Shown here: positions 28,349-36,853 of the stretch, one piece after another
Position numbering within the stretch: position 1 is the first letter of the stretch
Layout: each line of letters opens with the position of its first letter
DNA from: Pseudomonas asplenii
GTDB lineage: Bacteria > Pseudomonadota > Gammaproteobacteria > Pseudomonadales > Pseudomonadaceae
Length of the DNA stretch: 64,000 nt
Assembly: GCF_001293465.1 (NCBI RefSeq)
Contig: NZ_JSYZ01000003.1
Location: 2,131 to 66,130 of the forward strand
Direction of reading: 5' to 3'
The notes under the pieces: model-generated
What the model was told of the DNA's origin: nothing
What the model saw: the letters and a program-made list of their open reading frames with translations, nothing else
The model's database searches: none
Position numbers and translations under genes: made by a program

Positions 28349-31300
28349 ATGTGGTGGAGCAAACCGAAAGCGCGGGCTGAAGGCGTGAGAACCCTGGCTT
28401 CACCCATGATCATCCCGCTTGAGCCACGCATGCTGTTCGACGGCGCCGTGGCCGCGACCGTGGCCGAGGCCGCGCAGCCGACCGACCACGCCACCGCCAG
28501 CACCGACGCGGCCAAGGCGCCCACCAGCGATCACGCGGCGGCCAGCAGCGACACCCATGCGCAGTCCGACGCCACTCCAGCCGCCACGCCGACAGCGGTG
28601 CCCGGCCAGTCGGTGGTGTTCGTCGATTCGCGGGTGAAGGATTTCGACAGCCTCCTCAAGGGCGTCGCCCCCGGCACCCAGGTGGTGGTGCTCGACGCCA
28701 GCAAGGACGGCCTGCAGCAGATCGCCGACTACCTGGACACCCACCAGGGTATCAGCACCGTGGAAATCCTCGCCCACGGCAACGCCGGCGACCTGTGGCT
28801 GGGCAACACCTACCTGTCGGCCGACAACGTGGCGGCGCGGGCCGACGTGCTGGCGCGCATCGGCAGCGACATGAACGTCGGCGGCGACATCCTGATCTAC
28901 GCCTGCAACACCGCCGCCGGCGACAAGGGCATCAGTTTCGTCGACTCCCTGGCCCAGTACACCGGGCGGGATATCGCCGCGTCCACCAACCGCACCGGCC
29001 TGGGCGGCGACTGGACCCTGGAAATCGCCACCGGCACCATCGAAAGCCACAACGTGCTCTCGGCCGATGCCATGGCCGCCTACCAGTACGGCCTGGCGAC
29101 CATCACCGTGACCAACAGCAATGACACGGGCGCCGGCTCCCTGCGCCAGGCGCTGAGCGATGCGGTGGCCGGCGATATCGTCACGTTCAACAGTGCGATG
29201 ACGGTCAACCTGAACTCGCAACTGGTCATCACCAAGAACCTCACCGTCGATGGCGACCTGAACAACGACGGCACCGCCGACGTGACCGTGAGCGGGCAGT
29301 ACAAGACCCAGGTGCTGCGGGTCAATGCCGGGGTCACCGCGACCCTCGACGGGCTGGTCATTACCAAGGGCCTGGCCGTCGGCCAGGGGGCCAACGCCGG
29401 TTCGGACGCCTCCGTGTCCATGGGCGGCGGTATCGTCAACCTCGGTAACCTGACCCTCAACAACGTCACGGTGACCGCCAACGCCGCTTCCGGCGGCGGT
29501 GGTGGTGGCGGTGTCAGGGGCGGCACCGTGGGCGGCGGTGGCGGCGGTGGCGGTGCCCTTGGCGGGCAGGCCGGTGGCCGTGGCGGTGATGCCGGCAACG
29601 GTCAGGGCTACTACGCCGGCAAGGCGGGTACGGCCAATACCGGCGGCAACGGCGGTGGCTACAACCCTACCGTCATGGGCGGCCGCGGCGGCAGCAGCAC
29701 CGGTGGTGCAGGGGGCCAGGGCGCCTTCGGCTACAGCAATGGTGGCGGTGGTGGCACAGCGAACAACGGCACCCTTTCCATCGGTGGCGGCGGTGGCGGT
29801 TCCGGCTGGGACAGCGCCGGCCGTGCCGGCGCTGCGGCCAGCGGCGGTATCTACAACGGTACTACTGGCACCCTGACCATCGTCGGCACTTCGGTCATCT
29901 CCAACAACGTTGCGGCCGGTGGTGGCGGCGGCGGTGGTGGTGGCAGCGGTGCAGGCGCCTCCTCCGACCCGGGCGGTGCCGGCGGCAAGGGCGTCGGGGC
30001 GATCTGGAACCGGGGCACGCTGCGGATCACTGCGGCCAACTACAGCGCGCTGGGCAGCGGCAGCAACAAGGGGGCCAGCGGTATCGGCGGCTCGGGCGCG
30101 GGTGGCCAGGGCGCGACGCCGTCGGCGGTGGACGGCATCTACAACGATGGTGGTGTCCTGAACACCGCCTACAATCCGGCACCGACCGCGACCATCGTGG
30201 TCAGCAACACGACCCAGCACATCGGCAGCACCTCGCTGGTGACCATCACCTTCAACCAGGCGGTGACCGGTTTTGCCCTGGCCGACCTGACGGCGTCCAA
30301 CGGCACTCTGAGCAACCTGACCACCAGCGACAATATCACCTGGACTGCGACCCTCACGCCAAATTCAAGCGTCAGCAGTGCCAGCAACGTCATCACTCTG
30401 GACAATACCGGCGTCAACAGCACTTCGACCGGTACGGCGGGCAGCGGCACCACCACGTCCAACAACTACTCGGTCGACACCGTACGGCCAACCGCGACCA
30501 TCACGGTCGCCAGCGCCACGCTGACCACCAACAACACGTCGACGGTGAACATCACCTTCAGCGAGGCCGTGAGCGGTTTCAGCCTGGCCGACATGACGGC
30601 GACCAATGGCACCCTGAGCAACCTGAGCACCAGCGACAACATCCACTGGACCGCGACCCTGACGCCGAACGCTGGCAATACCAGCAACAACAACTACGTC
30701 CTTCTGGACAACAGCCTCTATACCGATGCCTCGGGCAACACCGGCGCCGGCGTGGCCCTGTCCAACCTCTACGCGGTCGATACCCAGCGGCCGACCGCGA
30801 CGATCGTGGTCAGCAACAATACGTTGAACATCGGTGGCAGCAGCCTGGTGACCATCACCTTCAGCGAGGCGGTGAGCGGTTTCTCCCTGGCCGACCTGAC
30901 GGCGTCCAACGGCACCCTGAGCAACCTGACCTCCAGCGACAACATCACCTGGACCGCGACCCTGACCCCGACCAACGGTGTCACCCACAGCGGCGATGTG
31001 GTCACCCTGACCAACTCCGGGGTCACCGACCTGGTGGGCAACGCCGGTACCGGCACCACCAACTCCAACACCTACTCGGTCGACACCCAACGGCCGACCG
31101 CGACCATCGTGTTCGCCAACCCGAACATCGGCATCGGCCAGACGTCGCAGGTGACCATCACCTTCAGTGAAGCGGTGAGCGGCTTCACCAACGATGACCT
31201 GACCGTGACCAACGGTACCCTGAGTACGGTGACCAGCAGCGACGGCGGCGTCACCTGGACCGCCACCTTCACCCCGACAGCGGGCGTCGACAGTGCGAGC

Positions 31301-34300
31301 AACCACGTGACCCTGGACAACAGCGGCGTGGTCGACGGAGCGGGCAACGCCGGCAGCGGCACCACCACGTCCAACAACTATGCCATCGATGGCGTGCGGC
31401 CGACCGCGACCGTGGCCATCGACAAGAGCTCGCTGATCATCGGCCAGACCGCGCAGGTGACCATCACCTTCAGCGAGGCGGTGACCAACTTCTCCAACAG
31501 CGACCTGACGGTGTCGGGCGGCAGCCTGAGCGCGGTGAGCAGCAGCGATGGCGGCATCACCTGGACCGCGACCTTCACCCCGACCGGGAACATCACCAAC
31601 GCCAGCAACGTCATCACCCTGGATAACACCGGCTACACCGATACGGCCGGCAACGCCGGGACCGGCACCAGCGTGTCGAACAACTACGCGATCGACACCC
31701 AGCGTCCGACCGCCACCATCGTCATGTCGGACCCGACCCTGAGCGCCGGTGAGACCTCGCAGGTGACCATCACCTTCAGCGAAGCGGTGACCGGCTTCAC
31801 CCTGGGCGACCTGAACGCCGGCAACGGTACCCTGAGCAACCTCAGCAGCAGCGACGGCGGCATCACCTGGACCGCGACCTTCACCCCGAATGCAAATACC
31901 AGCAGCGGGACCAACGTCATCACCCTGGCCAACACCGGAGTGACCGATATCGCCGGCAACAGCGGCACCGGCACCACCAGTTCGGTGAACTACACCATCG
32001 ACACCGTGCGTCCCACCGCGACCATCGTGGTGGCCAACCCGGCGCTGAAGATCGGCGACACCTCGCAGGTGACCATCACCTTCAGCCAGGCGGTGTCCGG
32101 CTTCACCAATGCCGACCTGACGGTGGTGGGCGGTACCCTGAGCGCGGTGAGCAGCGCCGACGGCGGTATCACCTGGACGGCGACCTTCACCCCGGCCGGC
32201 AACATCAGCAACGCGGCCAACCACATCACCCTGGACAACAGCGGCGTCAATGCGGTCTCCTCGGGTAACGCCGGCACGGGCCTGACCACGTCCAACAACT
32301 ACGTGATCGATACCCAGCGGCCGACCGCGACCATCGTCGTGGCGGACAACCAGCTGGGCATTGCCGGCAGTTCGCAGGTGACCATCACCTTCAGCGAGGC
32401 GGTGACCGGTTTCAGCCTGGCCGACCTGACGGCGTCCAACGGCACCCTGAGCAACCTGAGCACCAGCGACAACATCACCTGGACCGCCACCCTGACCCCG
32501 GCGGCGGGTGTGAACGCGAGCAACAACCATGTCAGCCTGGATAACACCGGCGTGACAGACGTTGCCGGTAACGCGGGCTCAGGCGCCACCGCCTCGAATG
32601 CCTACGCAGTGGACAGCGTGCGGCCGACGGCGACCATCGTGATGAGCGACCCGACGCTGTCGGCTGGCGAGAGCACCACCGTGACCATCACCTTCAGTGA
32701 AGCGGTGACCGGTTTTGACAATAGCGACCTGAGCCTGCCCAACGGTACCCTGAGCACGCTCACCAGCAGCGATGGCGGCATCACCTGGACCGGCACCTTC
32801 ACCCCGAATGCCAATGTTCGCGACACCAGCAACGTGCTTACCCTGAACAACACCGGCTATACCGACCTGGCCGGCAACACCGGTGTCGGCGTGACCAACT
32901 CGGCCAACTTCACCATCGACACCGTGCGCCCAACGGCGACCATCGTGGTGGCTAACCCGGCGCTGAATGTCGGCTCCACCTCGCAGGTGACCATCACCTT
33001 CAGCGAGGCGGTCAGTGGTTTCACCAATGCCGACCTGACGGTGGAGCAGGGTACCCTCAGCGCGGTGAGCAGCAGCGACGGTGGCGTGACCTGGACGGCC
33101 ACCTTCACGCCTTCGGTGAACATCGCCGACACCACCAACGTCATCACCCTGGACAACAGCGGCGTGCAGAACGCGTCGGGCAACGCCGGCAGCGGCACCA
33201 CCACGTCCAACAACTACGCAATCGACACCCAACGGCCAACGGCGACCATCACCGTGGCCAATCCCAACCTGGGCATCGGCCAGACCACCACCGTGACCAT
33301 CGCCTTCAGCGAGGTGGTGAGCGGTTTCAGCCTGGCCGATCTCAGCGTTGCCAACGGCGTACTGTCCAACCTGGCCAGCAGCGACGGCGGCAAGACCTGG
33401 ACCGCGACCCTGACGCCCACCGCGGCGATCACCGACCCGAGCAACCTGATCGTGCTCGATACCGCGCTGGTCAATGACAACGCCGGCAACGCCGGAGCCG
33501 ATATCGCCATCTCCAACAACTACGTGATCGACGGCGACCGGCCGACCGCGACCATCGTGGTCGCCAACCCGAACCTGACTGCCGGCCAGAGCACCACCGT
33601 GACCTTCACCTTCAGCGAGAAGGTCACCGGCTTCAGCCTGGACGACCTCAGCGTGGCCAGCGGTACGCTGTCCAACCTGGCCAGCAGCGATGGCGGCAAG
33701 ACCTGGACCGCGACCCTGACGCCGACGGCAAACCTGAACGACCCGAGCAACTTCATCACCCTCGATACCAGCCTGGTGACCGACCTGGCCGGTAACGCCG
33801 GCGTCGGTTTCGCCAACTCGAACAACTATGCGATCAACACGGTGGCCCAGGGCGGCGATCCACAATTCCGCGTCAGCGGCCCGAGCGTGTCGACACCGAG
33901 TGCGCCGAACCAGCCGCTGCAACCGACCATCTTCGGCCCGCCCACCGGCAACCTCGGTTCGCCCCTGGGCTTCCCGCCGCTGTTCGAGCAGCGTGACATG
34001 GGCGCGGGGCTGCCGCCGACCGGCAGCATCTTCCTCAACAATGGGGCGTTGGCGCCGAGTTTCATCGCCCAGGTCTTCAGTTCCAGCGATAGCGGTGGCA
34101 ATGGCACGGGCCAGGGTTTCCTCGGCTTCGGCGGCGGTGATGGCGGGGTGTTCGGCAGCAGCACGTTGTCGGGGCTGTTCAACCGTGAGTCGTCGACTGG
34201 CGACGCCAGCGGTGCCAAGGCCTTCGAGCGCCAGGGCAACAAGAGCCTGGGCGATCCGGCCCAGGGCCTGCGCGGCGTTTTCGGTGCGCCGACCCTCGGT

Positions 34301-34396
34301 CAGCAGTTGCAGCAACTCAAGGACAGCGAGCAGAAACAACTGCATGAGCTAGCCTGGGCGTTGGAACAGGTCGGTGTCAGCGCAATACCGGCCTGA
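28349..34396 (+). CDS. Giant secreted LEPR-xLL / DUF4347 / Ig-like repeat protein
   Basis: 2015 residues. The N-terminus carries the short LEPR-xLL element (LEPRMLFDG, 24-32), seen in very large repetitive bacterial exoproteins. Then DUF4347 about 88-250 (LAHGNAGDLWLG with H143; DILIYACNTAAG with C186), a beta-helix-like stretch about 250-375, a glycine-rich block 380-600, and twelve Ig-like (Big_12-type) repeats of about 102 residues (611-1830). Each repeat opens with (R)PTATI and contains TFSEAVSGF. The C-terminal about 185 residues end in an amphipathic helix (LGQQLQQLKDSEQKQLHELA). There are no RTX nonapeptides and no Sec signal peptide. Likely a surface adhesin exported by the neighbouring adaptor/TolC genes. 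ATG follows AGGTGA. Confidence 0.88.
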   Translation: MWWSKPKARAEGVRTLASPMIIPLEPRMLFDGAVAATVAEAAQPTDHATASTDAAKAPTSDHAAASSDTHAQSDATPAATPTAVPGQSVVFVDSRVKDFDSLLKGVAPGTQVVVLDASKDGLQQIADYLDTHQGISTVEILAHGNAGDLWLGNTYLSADNVAARADVLARIGSDMNVGGDILIYACNTAAGDKGISFVDSLAQYTGRDIAASTNRTGLGGDWTLEIATGTIESHNVLSADAMAAYQYGLATITVTNSNDTGAGSLRQALSDAVAGDIVTFNSAMTVNLNSQLVITKNLTVDGDLNNDGTADVTVSGQYKTQVLRVNAGVTATLDGLVITKGLAVGQGANAGSDASVSMGGGIVNLGNLTLNNVTVTANAASGGGGGGGVRGGTVGGGGGGGGALGGQAGGRGGDAGNGQGYYAGKAGTANTGGNGGGYNPTVMGGRGGSSTGGAGGQGAFGYSNGGGGGTANNGTLSIGGGGGGSGWDSAGRAGAAASGGIYNGTTGTLTIVGTSVISNNVAAGGGGGGGGGSGAGASSDPGGAGGKGVGAIWNRGTLRITAANYSALGSGSNKGASGIGGSGAGGQGATPSAVDGIYNDGGVLNTAYNPAPTATIVVSNTTQHIGSTSLVTITFNQAVTGFALADLTASNGTLSNLTTSDNITWTATLTPNSSVSSASNVITLDNTGVNSTSTGTAGSGTTTSNNYSVDTVRPTATITVASATLTTNNTSTVNITFSEAVSGFSLADMTATNGTLSNLSTSDNIHWTATLTPNAGNTSNNNYVLLDNSLYTDASGNTGAGVALSNLYAVDTQRPTATIVVSNNTLNIGGSSLVTITFSEAVSGFSLADLTASNGTLSNLTSSDNITWTATLTPTNGVTHSGDVVTLTNSGVTDLVGNAGTGTTNSNTYSVDTQRPTATIVFANPNIGIGQTSQVTITFSEAVSGFTNDDLTVTNGTLSTVTSSDGGVTWTATFTPTAGVDSASNHVTLDNSGVVDGAGNAGSGTTTSNNYAIDGVRPTATVAIDKSSLIIGQTAQVTITFSEAVTNFSNSDLTVSGGSLSAVSSSDGGITWTATFTPTGNITNASNVITLDNTGYTDTAGNAGTGTSVSNNYAIDTQRPTATIVMSDPTLSAGETSQVTITFSEAVTGFTLGDLNAGNGTLSNLSSSDGGITWTATFTPNANTSSGTNVITLANTGVTDIAGNSGTGTTSSVNYTIDTVRPTATIVVANPALKIGDTSQVTITFSQAVSGFTNADLTVVGGTLSAVSSADGGITWTATFTPAGNISNAANHITLDNSGVNAVSSGNAGTGLTTSNNYVIDTQRPTATIVVADNQLGIAGSSQVTITFSEAVTGFSLADLTASNGTLSNLSTSDNITWTATLTPAAGVNASNNHVSLDNTGVTDVAGNAGSGATASNAYAVDSVRPTATIVMSDPTLSAGESTTVTITFSEAVTGFDNSDLSLPNGTLSTLTSSDGGITWTGTFTPNANVRDTSNVLTLNNTGYTDLAGNTGVGVTNSANFTIDTVRPTATIVVANPALNVGSTSQVTITFSEAVSGFTNADLTVEQGTLSAVSSSDGGVTWTATFTPSVNIADTTNVITLDNSGVQNASGNAGSGTTTSNNYAIDTQRPTATITVANPNLGIGQTTTVTIAFSEVVSGFSLADLSVANGVLSNLASSDGGKTWTATLTPTAAITDPSNLIVLDTALVNDNAGNAGADIAISNNYVIDGDRPTATIVVANPNLTAGQSTTVTFTFSEKVTGFSLDDLSVASGTLSNLASSDGGKTWTATLTPTANLNDPSNFITLDTSLVTDLAGNAGVGFANSNNYAINTVAQGGDPQFRVSGPSVSTPSAPNQPLQPTIFGPPTGNLGSPLGFPPLFEQRDMGAGLPPTGSIFLNNGALAPSFIAQVFSSSDSGGNGTGQGFLGFGGGDGGVFGSSTLSGLFNRESSTGDASGAKAFERQGNKSLGDPAQGLRGVFGAPTLGQQLQQLKDSEQKQLHELAWALEQVGVSAIPA
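30179..33838 (+). repeat. Twelve tandem repeats of about 306 bp encoding Ig-like domains
   Basis: The coding sequence repeats at about 305-bp spacing; units start with CGGCC(G/A)AC(C/G)GCGAC-type sequence and share GTGACCATCACCTTCAG. Some pairs are nearly identical at the protein level, such as those opening with IVMSDPTLSAGE (two copies) and IVVANPAL (two copies). The first unit has PAPTAT instead of RPTAT. Array length can change by recombination, and assemblies may collapse it. Confidence 0.9.
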
Positions 34397-34412
34397 AAAT
34401 CATTGGCAATCC

Positions 34413-34432
34413 GCGCCGACACGCGTCGGCGC
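34413..34432 (+). terminator. Hairpin between the giant exoprotein and the TolC-like gene
   Basis: GCGCCGAC-ACGC-GTCGGCGC, a perfect 8-bp GC-rich stem with no T-run. It may partly attenuate the downstream export/modification genes or stabilise the long mRNA. Confidence 0.5.
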
Positions 34433-34462
34433 CCATAAAGAAAAAAGCGGCAGTCAGGGGCG

Positions 34463-35989
34463 ATGCTAGGGATGAGAAGAAGTCAGAAGTTGTTCAGCGT
34501 CAGCCTGCTGGCGCTGGTAGTCAGCGGTTGTGCCGTCACCAGCCAACCGATCGATCGCAGCGTCAGCGAGCAACGGGCGAAAAGCGATCTGCAGAACATG
34601 TACAAGGATCAGGAGCCGCTCAGTGGCCCGCTGACCCTGCACGAAGCCATGGCTCGCGCGGTGAAGTACAACCTCGAAGGCCGTCTGAAGATCATGGAGG
34701 AGGCCCTGGCCAAGCGTCAGCTGGACCTCGCCAGCTTCGACATGCTGCCGCGCATGGCGCTGTCGGCCGGTTATGCCGGGCGCAACAATGTCAGTGCTTC
34801 CAGTAGCCGCAGTGTCGAGACCGGTAGCCAATCCCTGGAACCGTCGACCTCCCAGGACCGCGATCGCCGCGTCGCCGACCTGACCATGGTCTGGAACGTG
34901 CTCGACTTTGGCGTCAGCTACATCAATGCCAAGCAGCAGGGTGACCAGCGCCTGATCGTCCAGGAACGTCGGCGCAAGGTGATCAACACCATCGTCCAGG
35001 ACGTGCGTTCGGCCTATTGGCGGGCGGTGGCGGCCGAGCGTCTGCTCAAGCAGATCGACAGCCTGATGGCGCGGGTCGAGGCGGCACAGAACAACAGCCA
35101 GCAGATGAGTGACCAGCGCATCGGCGACCCGATCCAGGCCCTGGGCTACCAGCGCGCGCTGATCGAGGCGACCCGCCAGCTGGAAGAACAGCGCAAGGCG
35201 CTGACCCTGGCCAAGACCGAACTGGCGACCCTGATCAACCTGCCGCTGGGCACCAACCTGACCCTGGCGACCACCGACGACTATGCGATTCCCGAGCTCA
35301 AGGTCGACATGGCCAAGCTCGAGCAGGAGGCCCTGGCCAGCCGTCCCGAGCTGCGCGAGCAGGATTACCAGACCCGTATCAGCGCCAACGAGACCCGCAA
35401 GGCCATGCTGCGCCTGCTGCCGGGGCTGGAGTTCTCGGCCGGCGGGCACTACGACAGCAACTCGTTCCTGGTCAACGACAAGTGGGCCGACTACGGCGTC
35501 AAGGTCACCTGGAACCTGTTCAACGTGATCTCCGCCCCAGCCGCCATCGACGTGGCCAAGGCCGGCGAGGAAGTCGCCGGTGCCCGGCGCCAGGCGATGT
35601 CCATCGCCGTACTGGCCCAGCTCTACGTGGCCAACGCCAACTACCGCGAGGCGCTGCGCCAGTTCAAGACCAGCCAGAAACTCTCCAGCATCGACGGGCA
35701 GATCGTCGGCCAGTTGCGTAACCGCCACCAGGCCGCGGGCATCGGCGAGCTGGAGCTGATCCAGGGCGAACTGAACAACCTGCAGGCCGACCTGCGCCGC
35801 GACCTGGCCTATGCCGACCTGCGTAACGCCTACGGGCAGATCTTCGCCAGTGCGGGCCTGGACCCGTTGCCACCGGAAGTCTCCTCGACCAAGGTTCAGG
35901 CGATTGCCAGTGCCCTGGCCACCCGCGAGTCGCAGTGGGCAGCCGGGAACATCAGCACGCCAGCGCCCGATGCCAAGGTGCAGCAGTAA
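34463..35989 (+). CDS. TolC-family outer-membrane efflux lipoprotein
   Basis: 508 residues. A signal peptide ends in a lipobox (SLLALVVSGC), so it is probably a lipidated outer-membrane channel. Two internally related halves show the TolC repeat (LTLHEAMARAVKYNLEGRLK at the start; long helices VQDVRSAYWRAVAAERLL and VLAQLYVANANYREALRQF). Such proteins form trimeric exit ducts with HlyD-type adaptors. It is the only outer-membrane channel in the locus with the three adaptors at 19788-23982. An alternative ATG lies three codons downstream (34472). Confidence 0.9.
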   Translation: MLGMRRSQKLFSVSLLALVVSGCAVTSQPIDRSVSEQRAKSDLQNMYKDQEPLSGPLTLHEAMARAVKYNLEGRLKIMEEALAKRQLDLASFDMLPRMALSAGYAGRNNVSASSSRSVETGSQSLEPSTSQDRDRRVADLTMVWNVLDFGVSYINAKQQGDQRLIVQERRRKVINTIVQDVRSAYWRAVAAERLLKQIDSLMARVEAAQNNSQQMSDQRIGDPIQALGYQRALIEATRQLEEQRKALTLAKTELATLINLPLGTNLTLATTDDYAIPELKVDMAKLEQEALASRPELREQDYQTRISANETRKAMLRLLPGLEFSAGGHYDSNSFLVNDKWADYGVKVTWNLFNVISAPAAIDVAKAGEEVAGARRQAMSIAVLAQLYVANANYREALRQFKTSQKLSSIDGQIVGQLRNRHQAAGIGELELIQGELNNLQADLRRDLAYADLRNAYGQIFASAGLDPLPPEVSSTKVQAIASALATRESQWAAGNISTPAPDAKVQQ

Positions 35990-36064
35990 CTTGCTGGTAC
36001 CACGGACGAGCCCCCATCGTCTTCTGCGCGAGGGCCTTCAGGGGCATCGCGCCGGGGTGATGTC

Positions 36065-36853
36065 CTGAGCCTGCCAGCCTTCTCCCGCCTGCCGGTCACG
36101 CTGGCCCTGCCGCCGTTGCTGCAGGCGCTTGCGCGTATTCCCGAGGCGGCCTGGAAGCCGCACTTCAATACCGGTTACTACGACGGCGACTGGAGCGGCG
36201 TGGCGCTGATTTCCCCGGCTGACGCGCGGGGCGAACTGAGCCACGGAGCCGGTGTGGCGGTCGAGCGCGAACCCTGGCTGCGGGATGCGACTTGGGCCTG
36301 CGTCCTCGATCTGCCGCTGTCGATTCGCTCGGCCCGCTTGCTGCGGCTCGGGCCGGGTGGGCGCATCCATGAGCATCGCGACTACGACCTGGGCGCACCG
36401 GACGCGGACCGGCGCCTGCATATTCCGTTGCTCAGTCCGCCCGGCGTGGATTTCATGCTCGACGGGCAACGTATCCCGATGAATGCCGGCGAGTGCTGGT
36501 TCCTCGACTTGGCCCGGCCCCACAGCGTCGATAACTGGGGGGAGGGCGAACGCATTCACCTGGTGCTCGACTGTCGCCCCGAGGCCTGGCTGGACCAGCA
36601 GATCGCCGCCGGCCTCGCGACCACGCCGGCCGCCGGTATTGGCCGGGCGGCCGGCGATCTTGCGCGGTTCCGGGCCTTGCTGGAGAGCGAGCCGGCGCTG
36701 TGCGAGGCCTTGCAGGGCCTGGAAGACACCGAAGCCTTCATCGCCTGCACACTGGCACTGGCGGCCGAACGCGGCTTGCGTTTCGGCCGCGAGGACCTGC
36801 GTGCGGCGATGCGCCAGGGGCGTAACGCCTGGAGTCGACAATGGAGCTTCTGA
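36065..36853 (+). CDS. Aspartyl/asparaginyl beta-hydroxylase-like protein
   Basis: Family core: HFNTGYYDGDWSGVAL near the start, then LRLGPGGRIHEHRDYDL with the first iron-binding His, RLHIPLLSPPGVDF, WFLDLARPHSVDNWG with the second His, and ERIHLVLDC with a 2-oxoglutarate-binding Arg. This matches the cupin-type Asp/Asn beta-hydroxylase fold, which hydroxylates side chains in peptides. The only ordinary start codon is a TTG at 36116, which would cut off conserved-looking residues (RLPVTLALPPLLQALARIPE). A CTG at 36065 after GGGGTGA fits better, unless a one-base error hides the real start. Overlaps the following sulfotransferase by 13 bp. Confidence 0.8.
   Translation: MSLPAFSRLPVTLALPPLLQALARIPEAAWKPHFNTGYYDGDWSGVALISPADARGELSHGAGVAVEREPWLRDATWACVLDLPLSIRSARLLRLGPGGRIHEHRDYDLGAPDADRRLHIPLLSPPGVDFMLDGQRIPMNAGECWFLDLARPHSVDNWGEGERIHLVLDCRPEAWLDQQIAAGLATTPAAGIGRAAGDLARFRALLESEPALCEALQGLEDTEAFIACTLALAAERGLRFGREDLRAAMRQGRNAWSRQWSF

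Noticed and set aside
30179..33838. Tandem repeats as a CRISPR array
   Set aside because: Unit length about 306 bp, fully coding and without unique spacers of CRISPR size.
30365..34345. Long minus-strand frames (721 and 588 codons) opposite the giant exoprotein
   Set aside because: They mirror the repeat array, with repeats of Gly/Arg/His-rich sequence, no start context and no family signal.
28349..34396. Calling the giant protein LapA or a classical RTX adhesin
   Set aside because: No RTX nonapeptides, no LapA-type TAAG retention motif, no LapBCE/LapDG genes and no HlyB-type ATPase nearby.
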